A stretch of 37,515 nucleotides of DNA from UBA993 sp964389365 (GCA_964389365.1 CAYMDO010000018.1:1-37515), one strand, 5' to 3'. Positions 24,649 to 32,615 are shown, counted from the stretch's first letter. Notes: generated by a model not told the origin, from the letters alone. Numbers and translations: made by a program.

Positions 24649-25239
24649 TTAAAATTTAAATTCCTTCCAATCTACTGCCAATTCCGAAGGCGGATTGTTG
24701 TAAGCAGAATCGACACCCCACAGATCACCGGAAGCATTGTTGGAAGCTTGGATTGCTTCGAAGGTAAAGTCAAGCGAAAACGACTTGCCCTGATATTTAT
24801 TATCGGTACCGGCCCCGTCAATGCAAACCTTTAATGCAAATGTTACAGTACCGGTTGAAGGAACAAGCGGGCCATTCACGTAGTAATAATAGTCTCCATC
24901 TTTTACCCACCCCGCAGGAGCCGTTACAGTAACCAACCCAACATTGCCTTCTGGCATACCTACCCACTCGCCAGTCCATTTAAAACGGAGAAGTGCGTGC
25001 TTTGAGCCTATGTTATTAATGGTGAATGACTTATCCTTGCAATCTCCCGGGTTTACATTCTGCCATACTGCTCCAGGATCATAACCTACCCAGTAGTCAG
25101 ACCCTTCAATGACCAAGGTTCCTGCTGTAAATGTGTTATCAAGCTTAGCTGAATCAGTAAACCATGCCATCGTGGCGCCGCCGACAGCGGCAACAGCCAG
25201 GATGATAAGTGCCAGGCTCAGGATTACCTTCTTATTCAT
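24649..25239 (-). CDS. TasA/camelysin-like fibre protein
   Basis: The 196-residue protein opens MNKKVILSLALIILAVAAVG followed by GATMAWFTDSAKLDNTFTAGTL. The A-W-F-T-D ... N-x-F-x-A-G-T-L pattern after the signal is the mark of SipW-dependent TasA-like proteins. The mature part has the family's beta-sandwich pattern: VNPGDCKDKSFTINNIGS, then VKDGDYYYYVNGPL, and CIDGAGTDNKYQGKSFSLDF. TasA proteins are secreted and polymerise into biofilm fibres. GGAGGG lies 7 bases before the ATG at 25239 and only about ten bases after the riboswitch. The active SipW-type enzyme is encoded downstream. Confidence 0.93.
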   Translation of the reverse strand: MNKKVILSLALIILAVAAVGGATMAWFTDSAKLDNTFTAGTLVIEGSDYWVGYDPGAVWQNVNPGDCKDKSFTINNIGSKHALLRFKWTGEWVGMPEGNVGLVTVTAPAGWVKDGDYYYYVNGPLVPSTGTVTFALKVCIDGAGTDNKYQGKSFSLDFTFEAIQASNNASGDLWGVDSAYNNPPSELAVDWKEFKF

Positions 25240-25262
25240 TTTCATTCCCTCCATATTGTTAT

Positions 25263-25350
25263 TAATCTTTCGGCGGCCAGGCTGCCTTGTAAAATGAAGG
25301 TCCTTGGCTTTGCGTCCCCGCCTCGCAGCGGGTTTGCCTTTGATCTTTTC
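25263..25350 (-). promoter_or_regulatory. Cyclic di-GMP-I riboswitch before the tasA-like gene
   Basis: On the minus strand the core reads GGCAAACCCGCTGCGAGGCG, then GGGGACGCAAAGCCAAGG, an AT-containing second arm (ACCTTCATTTTACAAGG) and CAGCCTGGCCGCCGAAAG. GACGCAAAGCC is the exact consensus joint of GEMM-I. The usual GAAA tetraloop of the first arm is GCGA here. The closing stem is short (GATC with GATT). The ribosome binding site GGAGGG begins about ten bases beyond the 3' strand, so ligand binding could directly affect translation. Confidence 0.93.
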
Positions 25351-25406
25351 TCGCTCACTGCTTAAAACATGCGCCAACCTTCTTAAAACTGAGTTACATA
25401 CTACAA

Positions 25407-25412
25407 ATTATA
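25407..25412 (-). promoter_or_regulatory. -10 box of a possible tasA-like promoter
   Basis: A perfect TATAAT on the minus strand stands about 57 bases before the riboswitch and after the stop of the larger TasA-like gene. No good TTGACA is found at 16-18 bp, so an activator or another sigma factor might be needed. Confidence 0.4.
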
Positions 25413-25478
25413 TTGTTCCACCTTTATATTGCATCACTTCCTTTATATAAAAACTTAAATTCTTTACCACAAATATTT

Positions 25479-27017
25479 TTATTGATAAGGGTTAGGGATC
25501 CAGTTTTGATGTACCAACCCGTTTGTTGTCTGAACTGCTTCGAAAAATGAATATAAAGCAAACTGCGCCCCGTCATATTTCGCTCCGGTGGGGTCTGTCA
25601 GGCACACTTTGACACAGAGAGTCACTGACTGTTCGCTTTCTATAGGGGACAGGTAATAATAATAACTGCCCATTTTTACCCAGTTATCCATGCCATCGCA
25701 TAAAGAAATCATTACATTGCCAGTTTCCAGAACTTTATCCCAGTACTTGTCATCAATTATAAAGCCATCAGATGCCCCGGACGCTAATGAAGGTATAGTC
25801 CCAATATAACCAAAAACATTGTCTTCGATAACAATATTATTTAATGTAACGTTGCCTGTATTGGCAACCCAAAACCTGAACTTCGGTTGGCTGTCGATCA
25901 GTTCAGGGCCAAATGCTTCATCGGCATCAAGCCATTTGATCCCGCCATCAACAGAAACCTGCTTCACGAGCTCAATAGAGGGCTTTGCAGGCGGCACACA
26001 ATAATAAAAGGTTATATGACTCCAATCCCCTCCTGGCTGCGACAAGCCACAATCCTGGTAAACCCCCTTGTTATAAGTAGGATAGTATAGATAAAAGTTG
26101 CCTCCATTTTTGCCGCCTTTTGCGTAAATGTGATAGACCGGAAAATTTGTCCGGTAAGCAAAATAGAATTTTCCGGATATATCCTTTTTATAGATTGTCA
26201 CCGTAAAACCAGTTGCGCTATCCGTGTATGTTGCCCCATTGGGGATACCGCTTTGGTCACTGTTAATCTTAAAACTATAAAACTGGTCACACGACTGCGG
26301 CCCGAGATATCGTTTTACCTTACTTGCTTCCGGGTCATTAAGAGCTGGATTATCGAATAAATCCGGGTACTGCACTGACAAAGCCGAACCGGTAACTGGA
26401 GCAACCAAAGGTCCGCTACAGTTATCAGGGTAAGCTGATATAACAGTGATACTGCTGCTGCTTGTACTTGATGTGCTGCCGGTCGAACTGGACGCGCTTG
26501 ACCCGCTCCATAAGTACGGGAATAGAGATGGCACCGGGCTGCTCTCATCGAAAAAGCCCTGTGAAGCTTCAGGGGTAAAAGTTGAGCTGTAGGAAGGGCC
26601 GTATTTACCAAATATATAGCGGGCCTGGTCACTATCAGTTATCGTTTGGCCATTATATGAAGTTGTCGCGGTTGCAGTATTCCGGTGATAAAGACGTTTC
26701 CAAAAACCCTCAAAGCTGGCGCGGACATACATTTTTTTGGTGCCTTTATTTGTTATATTATATCGATTTTCCAGGCAATCCCCAACCTGCCATCTTTCAG
26801 TTTGCTCAGCGTTTAAATTTGTTGCTTCCACAACTAAGGTTCCGGCGGTAAACTTATTTTCCATATGATCGCCCGAGGTAAACCAGGCATTGGTCATCCC
26901 ACCGGTTAAAGCTACTGCCAGCAATAAAGCAAAAAGGCCGTATATTATTCCACTGCGCAATGACAGGGCCTGTTTGCTGAAATATTCTATTCTGCTTCTA
27001 TAATTCTTTTCAGCCAT
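25479..27017 (-). CDS. Large TasA-like protein interrupted by a DUF11-like domain
   Basis: The 512-residue protein begins with a basic extension, then LFALLLAVALTGGMTNAWFT and HMENKFTAGTLVVEAT, the SipW-type signal. Residues about 70-115 (WQVGDCLENRYNITNKGTKK) and 425-505 (MDNWVKMGSYYYYLSPIE, VCLTDPTGAKYDGAQFALYS) match the two halves of the smaller TasA-like neighbour. About 310 residues lie between them: a Ser/Thr-rich linker near 200, and a domain with IELVKQVSVDGG, FRFWVANTGNVTLNNIVIED, similar to the repeats of the LPxTG protein. It thus looks like a TasA fold with an inserted linker and surface domain. GAGG precedes the ATG at 27017; an earlier start would overlap the gene upstream. It may be a fibre cap, a branch, or the link between fibre and anchor. 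Confidence 0.85.
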   Translation of the reverse strand: MAEKNYRSRIEYFSKQALSLRSGIIYGLFALLLAVALTGGMTNAWFTSGDHMENKFTAGTLVVEATNLNAEQTERWQVGDCLENRYNITNKGTKKMYVRASFEGFWKRLYHRNTATATTSYNGQTITDSDQARYIFGKYGPSYSSTFTPEASQGFFDESSPVPSLFPYLWSGSSASSSTGSTSSTSSSSITVISAYPDNCSGPLVAPVTGSALSVQYPDLFDNPALNDPEASKVKRYLGPQSCDQFYSFKINSDQSGIPNGATYTDSATGFTVTIYKKDISGKFYFAYRTNFPVYHIYAKGGKNGGNFYLYYPTYNKGVYQDCGLSQPGGDWSHITFYYCVPPAKPSIELVKQVSVDGGIKWLDADEAFGPELIDSQPKFRFWVANTGNVTLNNIVIEDNVFGYIGTIPSLASGASDGFIIDDKYWDKVLETGNVMISLCDGMDNWVKMGSYYYYLSPIESEQSVTLCVKVCLTDPTGAKYDGAQFALYSFFEAVQTTNGLVHQNWIPNPYQ

Positions 27018-27048
27018 AGTGCGAAAACCTCGATTCGTTCTTGCTTTT

Positions 27049-27297
27049 TCAGGAAACTTCTTCTTTGGCATCCCAGGACGGCAGTTGAAATCCCTTTTCG
27101 CCGTCACAGCCGAGGGCGGTTAAGCGTTCGCGGTAAATCAGATAGCCCATTTCAAGCACGCTTCTGAAGATGCAGCTTTTGCGGCTGTTCATGCTTTGAA
27201 GGGTGCCCTGCCAGCTGGTGTTGCGGCGAAACTGCACCCTGATTAAAAATACTGAGTCTTCTGTGGTGTTCAAGCTGCTCTGCTTGGTGTTATCCAT
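27049..27297 (-). CDS. Small conserved protein, paralogue of the next gene
   Basis: The 82-residue protein contains FLIRVQFRRNTSWQGTLQSM, then SCIFRSVLEMGYLIYRERL. The same skeleton, F-I-R-V ... (W/F)-(Q/K)-G-x-(L/I) ... F-x-(S/D)-x-LEM-x-x-L, is found in the gene just upstream. I recall similar short proteins next to surface-protein and SARP genes in Clostridia, but I know no assigned function. No membrane segment is present, so both are probably cytoplasmic. It lies 32 bases before the large TasA-like gene and is likely co-transcribed with it. Confidence 0.75.
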   Translation of the reverse strand: MDNTKQSSLNTTEDSVFLIRVQFRRNTSWQGTLQSMNSRKSCIFRSVLEMGYLIYRERLTALGCDGEKGFQLPSWDAKEEVS

Positions 27298-27321
27298 TAT
27301 TTAGTATTTCTCCCACTTAAT

Positions 27322-27549
27322 TTAGCTAAAAGATCTTAACTCTGTATCGCTCTGCGGGTAATTTTGACCATCCAGTTTTGACTGCACCAACATTATCATC
27401 TCAAGAAAATCATTAAAGTACTGAACCTGGCCGGTTTTGATATGTTCGATTTTACCCTTAAAAGCAGTGGGATCGCCGTTATTAACCCTGATTATAAAGT
27501 CTGAGCCGCGTCCCTGGTAATGAGATTTTTTGTCCGATTTAGCGGTCAT
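27322..27549 (-). CDS. Small conserved protein, first gene of the matrix operon
   Basis: The 75-residue protein has DFIIRVNNGDPTAFKGKIEH, then VQYFNDFLEMIMLVQSKL, the same pattern as its neighbour 24 bases downstream. AAAGGA lies 8 bases before the ATG. It is the first gene after the SARP-type promoter at 27589-27620. No catalytic motif is visible. A role as adaptor or regulator of the matrix genes is only a guess from position. Confidence 0.75.
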   Translation of the reverse strand: MTAKSDKKSHYQGRGSDFIIRVNNGDPTAFKGKIEHIKTGQVQYFNDFLEMIMLVQSKLDGQNYPQSDTELRSFS

Positions 27550-27588
27550 TTTTCAAATCCTTTACGATAACATTTCGCCCTTAAACTA

Positions 27589-27620
27589 ATTGTAACGAAA
27601 ACCTGTTATATTTCTGTTAC
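27589..27620 (-). promoter_or_regulatory. SARP-type activator site and -10 box
   Basis: On the minus strand two heptamers, GTAACAG (27614-27620) and ATAACAG (27603-27609), differ at one base and are separated by 4 bp, so they repeat every 11 bp. Eight bases after the second comes TACAAT (27589-27594), one base from TATAAT. This spacing is the known arrangement of SARP-activated promoters, where the repeats replace the -35 box. No good TTGACA is present. A 7-bp inverted repeat, TTGTAAC (27590-27596) and GTTACAA (27616-27622), overlaps it. It lies ahead of the two small genes and the large TasA-like gene, and downstream of the SARP gene itself. Confidence 0.65.
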
Positions 27621-27697
27621 AAATCAGCTTTTTATGATTTTTATGATTGGTGATGTAAATATAACGGAGATTTTATACCGGTTAACGGGCAAAATAA

Positions 27698-29230
27698 TTA
27701 GTTAAAGTGGGAATCGCCTTCGAGGGGAAAGATATTTTCAATATTTTTATGCAATAATAAGCCATGCAGGGAATATTTGCGGCTAAATGTCCGTTCAATT
27801 CTATCCAGGACCTCCTCAGCCTGTTCCCGGTTCAAACCGGGCAGCAGCAGCAGCTGCTGCCCTCCGTGCCACAGGGTGAATAGATCGCCCCTGCGCAGGG
27901 TTTGCATGATCACGCTTTTTAGGTTCTGGGTAACTTCCTGCAGCTGGTTACCGGATGGCCGGGAATAATCTTTGCCAATCAGCACCAGCATGCAGAGCAG
28001 GGCAGGCTGACCGCTGCGTTCACCGCGCAGCTGCTCCAACTTGTAAAATAAGCGGAATTGATCGGCATCACAATAGAGAGCCCCTTCAGGCAGGTCTTTG
28101 CCGTTTAAGCCGGCCTGGATTTTGTTCAGATTTAACTCCGGGTTGTCGCTTTCCGACTGGATTTTTTCATAAACTTTTTTCATATTTTCTGAAGGGGATA
28201 GCCCTATCTCCTTGTAGAAAGCTGAAGCAGCTTCATCATAATGGGCCAGGGCGCGTGCGGTCTCACCTTTAGCCAGCAAAGCCTCAATCATCCTGGTATG
28301 AATACCTTCTTCAAAATAATCGACCCGCATTGCTTCTTCGCAAAGTTTAATTGCCTGGTCATGCTTTTGATAGCTGCTTAAAAGGTCTGTCAAATCAATA
28401 ATGGCGCCAATATAAAACTCGTGACTGCCGGAACCCTGATTAGACAGGTTGCCGGTAGAGGCGAAACCGGGAAGGTACTCAACCTGGTAAAGTTTTACGG
28501 CATCGCTGAGCATCTTAATCGCGTCACCCGGGCGCTCACCGGCAATTGCTTTTGCTTCTGTCACCAGAGATTCAAAGCGATCAGCAGGATCGATTTGAGT
28601 TCTACCGGCACTTGAATCTTTTTCTCGAAAGGTATGGCTATGATCTGCCAGATCAGGCTCAACCACCTCGATTGCTGTTTTTCCCCTTGCTTCACCAATA
28701 AAGCTTACCTTGCCGGGTTTGACAAAATCGTCCCTTACCGGAGTGGAGCTGCTGCCGGTTCCAACCCTGTTCCCAATAACAGCCCTGACTTTATTGTCGC
28801 TTTTACGGTAAGCCTCCAGTCGTTGGGCAGCGTGATCAATTATTTCGCCTGCGGCAGAGGTTATTTTTAAATAATGTATGCCCATTTTAACCCTGATCAG
28901 CACATCTTCGCGCTGCAGGGGTTTTATGAGATAATCGTTGACACCAACTTCAACAGACAGGTCAAGATCATTGTAAAAATCAGGATCGGCAAGTGCAATA
29001 ATATAAGTATGGGGTGCGCATTGCCGCAGCTTTTTAATGATCGAAACCGGGTCATCTGTAATATAGTCAAGGTCGGAAATAATAAATTCGGGGGTTAGTT
29101 TTTGAGCCAGCTCGATCAGCGATTTTGCAGACGAGGTATTGACAACCTCGCAATCGATGTTGCCGGCAGTAAGTAGCGCTTTAATTTCGCGCGAAGAGAT
29201 ATGGTTATTTTCGACAAGCAGCAGGTACAA
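27698..29230 (-). CDS. Receiver-BTAD regulator with degenerate GGDEF-like end
   Basis: The protein of 510 residues begins MYLLLVENNHISS, a receiver domain with Asp in FIISDLDYI and Lys in YLIKPLQ, closely related to those of the two signal-peptidase fusions. A BTAD helical-repeat region follows in its middle: DAIKMLSDAVKLYQVEYLPG, then DQAIKLCEEAMRVDYFEEGI and ALAHYDEAASAFYKEIGLSP. The last 120 residues resemble a GGDEF domain: ALLCMLVLIGKDY, then LRRGDLFTLWHGGQQLLLLPG, where GGQQL takes the place of GGDEF. Activity as a cyclase is unlikely. There is no winged-helix DNA-binding domain. The TTG start at 29230 is chosen by comparison with its paralogues, with AGGGGTGA upstream. It follows the SARP gene by about 35 bases, so the two are co-transcribed. 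Confidence 0.87.
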   Translation of the reverse strand: MYLLLVENNHISSREIKALLTAGNIDCEVVNTSSAKSLIELAQKLTPEFIISDLDYITDDPVSIIKKLRQCAPHTYIIALADPDFYNDLDLSVEVGVNDYLIKPLQREDVLIRVKMGIHYLKITSAAGEIIDHAAQRLEAYRKSDNKVRAVIGNRVGTGSSSTPVRDDFVKPGKVSFIGEARGKTAIEVVEPDLADHSHTFREKDSSAGRTQIDPADRFESLVTEAKAIAGERPGDAIKMLSDAVKLYQVEYLPGFASTGNLSNQGSGSHEFYIGAIIDLTDLLSSYQKHDQAIKLCEEAMRVDYFEEGIHTRMIEALLAKGETARALAHYDEAASAFYKEIGLSPSENMKKVYEKIQSESDNPELNLNKIQAGLNGKDLPEGALYCDADQFRLFYKLEQLRGERSGQPALLCMLVLIGKDYSRPSGNQLQEVTQNLKSVIMQTLRRGDLFTLWHGGQQLLLLPGLNREQAEEVLDRIERTFSRKYSLHGLLLHKNIENIFPLEGDSHFN

Positions 29231-29265
29231 GCCGGTCACCCCTGGACTTTATACTCGTCAAGCCA

Positions 29266-30510
29266 TTAGTTAAAGTGAGAATCTCCTTCAAGAGGGTATA
29301 GGGATTCAATTTTTTTATGAATCACCAGGCCTTGCAATGCATATTGGCTGTGAAAAGCTTTCTCAATTCTTTCCATAACAATCATTGACTGCTCCCGGTT
29401 TAAGCCGGGAAGGAGAAGCAGGAATTGCGCTTCGTTCCAGGATGTAAGCAGGTCGCCCTTGCGAAGGGAACTCATAATCACATCCCTTAGATTATGCATT
29501 ACCCCTTTTAGCTGCCCTGCCGGCGGCTTGGAGTAGTTACCGGAGGCGACAGTGATCAGGCACAACAGGACCGGGTGATCGCTCCTTTCACTCCGGAGCT
29601 GCTCCAGTTTATAAAAATAGCGAAACATTTCAGGATCGCAATAGTAAGCCCCGCTAACTGCCTTTTTGCTTTTCAGGCTTTCCTGGATAGTGCTTATGTC
29701 AAGTTCAAAGCTGCCAGTTTCGAGGCCAACCTGACGGTAGAGCTGTTTCATATGGTCGGACGGCTTAACCCCCATCTCATGGTAAAATGCAGATGAAACC
29801 TCATTATAGTGAGCCCTGGCACGGGCAGTGTGTCCTTCTGCAATCAGCGCCTCGAGTATAATAATGTGAATTTTTTCATCATAATAATCGATTGCGGAAG
29901 CCCGTTCGCACAGTTTGATAATATCTCTGTAAGCTCTTCTGCTCTTCAGCAGATCTGAAAAAGAGTAAATATCATTAAGGTAAATCTCGTGGTAGTAGGC
30001 CCGAAACGGCTCACTCCACTCACTGTAAGCAGACTCTGGCAGGTATTTCCCTTTGTAAAGTCCGATAGCCTGGTGATAAAGGTTCACAGCCCTCTTTGGA
30101 TCGCTTGCCTGTAATTCACCTGCTTCCCGGCTGCAGGCTTCGAACTGGTCAGCATCGATCCAGCATTCTACTTTATTTTCCCAGCTGTAAACACCCTGCC
30201 TGTAAACAATGTTATCAGAAACAGACGGTTCGGAGTCTTCATTTTTTAGAGCCTGGCGCAGCCTGAATATCTGGGCCCGCATCGCTGTGCCTGGATCAGT
30301 ATAGTCTTTTTCCGGCCATATGCGTTCCAGGATTTCTTCAGAGTTGACGGACTGATTGCGGAACGAAAGCAGGTACTTAAATATTTCCCACATGCGGCGT
30401 GAACGGTTGCTATTTTCGCTGATAACAGCATTACCCTGGCTTACATAAAACTTGCCAAGAGTAAAGATGTTTATCCCAGCTTTGCGTTTAACCGGTTGCG
30501 CCTGTGTCAT
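29266..30510 (-). CDS. SARP-family transcription activator with degenerate GGDEF-like end
   Basis: Residues 15-110 form an OmpR-type winged helix: INIFTLGKFYVSQGN, then RRMWEIFKYLLSFRNQSVNSEEILERIWPE and AMRAQIFRLRQALK. The BTAD domain follows (WIDADQFEACSREAGEL, then YKGKYLPESAYSEWSEPFR and ARAHYNEVSSAFYHEMGV). The C-terminal 120 residues match the end of the neighbouring regulator, with LRKGDLLTSWNEAQFLLLLPG in the GGDEF position and the same final LEGDSHFN. SARP proteins bind heptamer repeats and recruit RNA polymerase. The ATG at 30510 is preferred: the promoter would start transcription near 30611, leaving no room for a ribosome binding site before a TTG at 30603. It probably controls the matrix genes downstream. 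Confidence 0.9.
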   Translation of the reverse strand: MTQAQPVKRKAGINIFTLGKFYVSQGNAVISENSNRSRRMWEIFKYLLSFRNQSVNSEEILERIWPEKDYTDPGTAMRAQIFRLRQALKNEDSEPSVSDNIVYRQGVYSWENKVECWIDADQFEACSREAGELQASDPKRAVNLYHQAIGLYKGKYLPESAYSEWSEPFRAYYHEIYLNDIYSFSDLLKSRRAYRDIIKLCERASAIDYYDEKIHIIILEALIAEGHTARARAHYNEVSSAFYHEMGVKPSDHMKQLYRQVGLETGSFELDISTIQESLKSKKAVSGAYYCDPEMFRYFYKLEQLRSERSDHPVLLCLITVASGNYSKPPAGQLKGVMHNLRDVIMSSLRKGDLLTSWNEAQFLLLLPGLNREQSMIVMERIEKAFHSQYALQGLVIHKKIESLYPLEGDSHFN

Positions 30511-30617
30511 GTAATTTTTTCCACCTACAGGAACATAGTTGTTATTTCCTAGTGGATTGCCCGATTGCTCTGTTCGCGTCCCGGTATCTGAAAATTCCAG
30601 CAATCCTTGAGCTTTTA

Positions 30618-30646
30618 ATTATACAGTAAAAAGAAAATCTTGTAAA
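30618..30646 (-). promoter_or_regulatory. Promoter of the SARP regulator operon
   Basis: On the minus strand TTTACA (30641-30646) and a perfect TATAAT (30618-30623) are 17 bp apart. This is a strong vegetative promoter and suggests that the regulators themselves are made steadily. Confidence 0.75.
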
Positions 30647-30719
30647 TAGAAAATTAAACAATTATTTACTTTTTATACATTTTCAATGTTTTTACGCTGT
30701 TATTGAGCAGGGGCCGTAC

Positions 30720-31775
30720 TTAGGGGATATTGGCTTCGGCCCTGGCAACATTTGCAAGATGTTCCTGCAACGTTTTGGAAAAATAATGTTCGCCGCTGCC
30801 GTCGTACTTGTAGTTATAGTAGTAATAATCTGAAGCTTCGGGGTAGAGCGCGGCTTTGATCGATGCTGCCCCGGGAGCGGCTATCGGTCCGGGGGGGAGG
30901 CCGCTGAACAGGTAGGTGTTATAGGGGGATTCAACCTCTAAATCTTTATAGGTCAGAAACTCTTTTGTTTCTCCCAGCGCGTACTGGATTGTGGCATCAA
31001 TCTGCAACAGCATATCTATTTTAAGGCGATTGTAAATCACACCTGCAATTATCGGGCGCTCGTGATCGGCACGCCCTTCACGCTCAATCATGGCCGCAAT
31101 AGTAAGAACCTCATGCAGGCTGCTGTTTAACTCATCGATACGCTCAATATCTTTCGCGGTGACAACCTGCTCCAGGCGGCGCAGCATCATGCTAACGATT
31201 TCTTCCAACCCACTTTCCGGGTGGACTTCGTAAGTATCAGGGAAAAGATAGCCTTCCAGCAAAAACTCAACTTGTGGATCAGTCACCGCTTGTAAAAATG
31301 GGAAGCTTTCCAGGATGCCGGCAGAAGGCTCACGGGCAAAATCAACAAATGCGCCGCTCTCAACCAACCCTTTTTCCTCCAGGCGCTGGGCAATCTCCTT
31401 AATGGTAAAACCTTCGGGGATTGTGAACCAGATTGTTTCCGAGTATATTTCGCCGTTATTAAGCTTTTCCAATATCTGTTCCATGCTGAGCGAAGGGCTG
31501 AGCTTGTAGGGGCCGGCTATAAAACGGTGCCCGAGATCGTGGAGGCGCACATAGATCCGAAATACCTGCTGGTTGCGGATCAGGCCATTATCAAAGAGCA
31601 GTTTGCCGATTAAAGCGGCATTGGCGCCGGAGGGGATTTCTATTAGCCTGTAATCATCCAGGGCTGCCGGGTCAACCGGCAGCAACTGCCGGCTGTAATA
31701 GTTGCTCCCGACAGCGTATGCCGCCAGGGACAAGATAACCAAAACCACCAGGATGATCATAATCCTTCTGAACAT
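30720..31775 (-). CDS. mltG: Endolytic transglycosylase MltG
   Basis: The 351-residue protein has an N-terminal membrane helix (IMIILVVLVILSLAAYAVG), a LysM-like region (LIEIPSGANAALIGKLL), then the YceG core. The catalytic Glu is in LTIAAMIEREGR; IAGVIYNRLKIDMLLQIDAT and YNTYLFSGLPPGPIAAPG complete the family pattern. MltG cleaves nascent glycan strands at the membrane and limits their length. AAAGGAG lies 8 bases before the ATG at 31775, which supports it over the longer frame. It is the last gene of the alaS-ireB-ruvX-DUF1292-mltG row. Confidence 0.95.
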   Translation of the reverse strand: MFRRIMIILVVLVILSLAAYAVGSNYYSRQLLPVDPAALDDYRLIEIPSGANAALIGKLLFDNGLIRNQQVFRIYVRLHDLGHRFIAGPYKLSPSLSMEQILEKLNNGEIYSETIWFTIPEGFTIKEIAQRLEEKGLVESGAFVDFAREPSAGILESFPFLQAVTDPQVEFLLEGYLFPDTYEVHPESGLEEIVSMMLRRLEQVVTAKDIERIDELNSSLHEVLTIAAMIEREGRADHERPIIAGVIYNRLKIDMLLQIDATIQYALGETKEFLTYKDLEVESPYNTYLFSGLPPGPIAAPGAASIKAALYPEASDYYYYNYKYDGSGEHYFSKTLQEHLANVARAEANIP

Positions 31776-31788
31776 CAAACCGGCTCCT

Positions 31789-32121
31789 TTAGTAGAGCTC
31801 CCCGTCATCTTCGTATTCCTGGCTCTGGACCCGTTCTTCCCAGACGGAGGCAACTTCGTTCCATTCTATCTCATCATCAACTTCAACCAGGGTTTCTTCA
31901 TCACCATCAACATCAACCCGGAAGATATAAGCCTCATCTTCAAAATCAAACTCGGCGCCTTCCTCTTCTTCTTCGTTATCATCCAGGTACATTACCGGAA
32001 CCAGGATGGCATATTCTTTGAAATCAAGTTCGAAGCGGTCGATCAGAGCAAATTCATGCTCATTGCCTTCTTCATCCACCAGGATAACCAGATCTGTTCT
32101 TTCTTCTCCATTACCGTTCAT
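31789..32121 (-). CDS. DUF1292 family protein
   Basis: This 110-residue, very acidic protein opens with DLVILVDEEGNEHEFALIDR, then FKEYAILVPVM, and includes EAYIFRVDVDGDEETLVEVDDE. This is the DUF1292 (YrzB-like) pattern. The function is unknown. GAGGTG lies 8 bases before the ATG at 32121. It sits between ruvX and mltG, its usual place in Firmicutes. Confidence 0.9.
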   Translation of the reverse strand: MNGNGEERTDLVILVDEEGNEHEFALIDRFELDFKEYAILVPVMYLDDNEEEEEGAEFDFEDEAYIFRVDVDGDEETLVEVDDEIEWNEVASVWEERVQSQEYEDDGELY

Positions 32122-32151
32122 TTTTTTGCACCTCATTTACCTGTTTCATTT

Positions 32152-32592
32152 TTATTGCCCCTGCAAATTATCCTCACAACCACGTTTGATCCCGGCCATG
32201 TAGGTTTCAAGGATCAGCGCCGCTGCAAGCTTATCTTTCACAGCACGGCGTTTTTTCCGTTTTACTCCATCGGTAAGCAGGATCTTTTCTGCATTGCTTG
32301 AGGTCAGCCTTTCATCCACCATGACAACGGTCAGGCCTGTTTTCTGTTCCAATCGGCGGGCCAGATCTGAGGCCAGTTCAGCAGCTTTGCCCCTGCTTCC
32401 GTCCAGTTTAAGGGGGTTGCCGACAATCAGCTTATCTACCCCGTATTCCTCACACAAAGTTGCTATGCGCTCAAGAGCCTGCTCCAGATTGGTGAAAGCA
32501 ATCGTTTCCAGACCCTGGGCGGTTAAAGCTAATGGATCACTGATGGCAACGCCGATTCTTTTTTCACCTGGATCAATACTTAAAAGGCGCAA
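32152..32592 (-). CDS. ruvX: YqgF/RuvX family RNase H-fold nuclease
   Basis: The 146-residue protein has the RNase H-fold motif MRLLSIDPGEKRIGVAISDP, then DKLIVGNPLKLDGSRG, VVMVDERLTSSNAEKILL and DKLAAALILETYM with the final catalytic Asp. Members act in Holliday junction resolution and pre-16S rRNA 5' end processing, the latter shown for E. coli YqgF. It lies directly between ireB and the DUF1292 gene. Confidence 0.95.
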   Translation of the reverse strand: MRLLSIDPGEKRIGVAISDPLALTAQGLETIAFTNLEQALERIATLCEEYGVDKLIVGNPLKLDGSRGKAAELASDLARRLEQKTGLTVVMVDERLTSSNAEKILLTDGVKRKKRRAVKDKLAAALILETYMAGIKRGCEDNLQGQ

Positions 32593-32615
32593 AGCGTTGA
32601 TTGCTCCAATACAGG

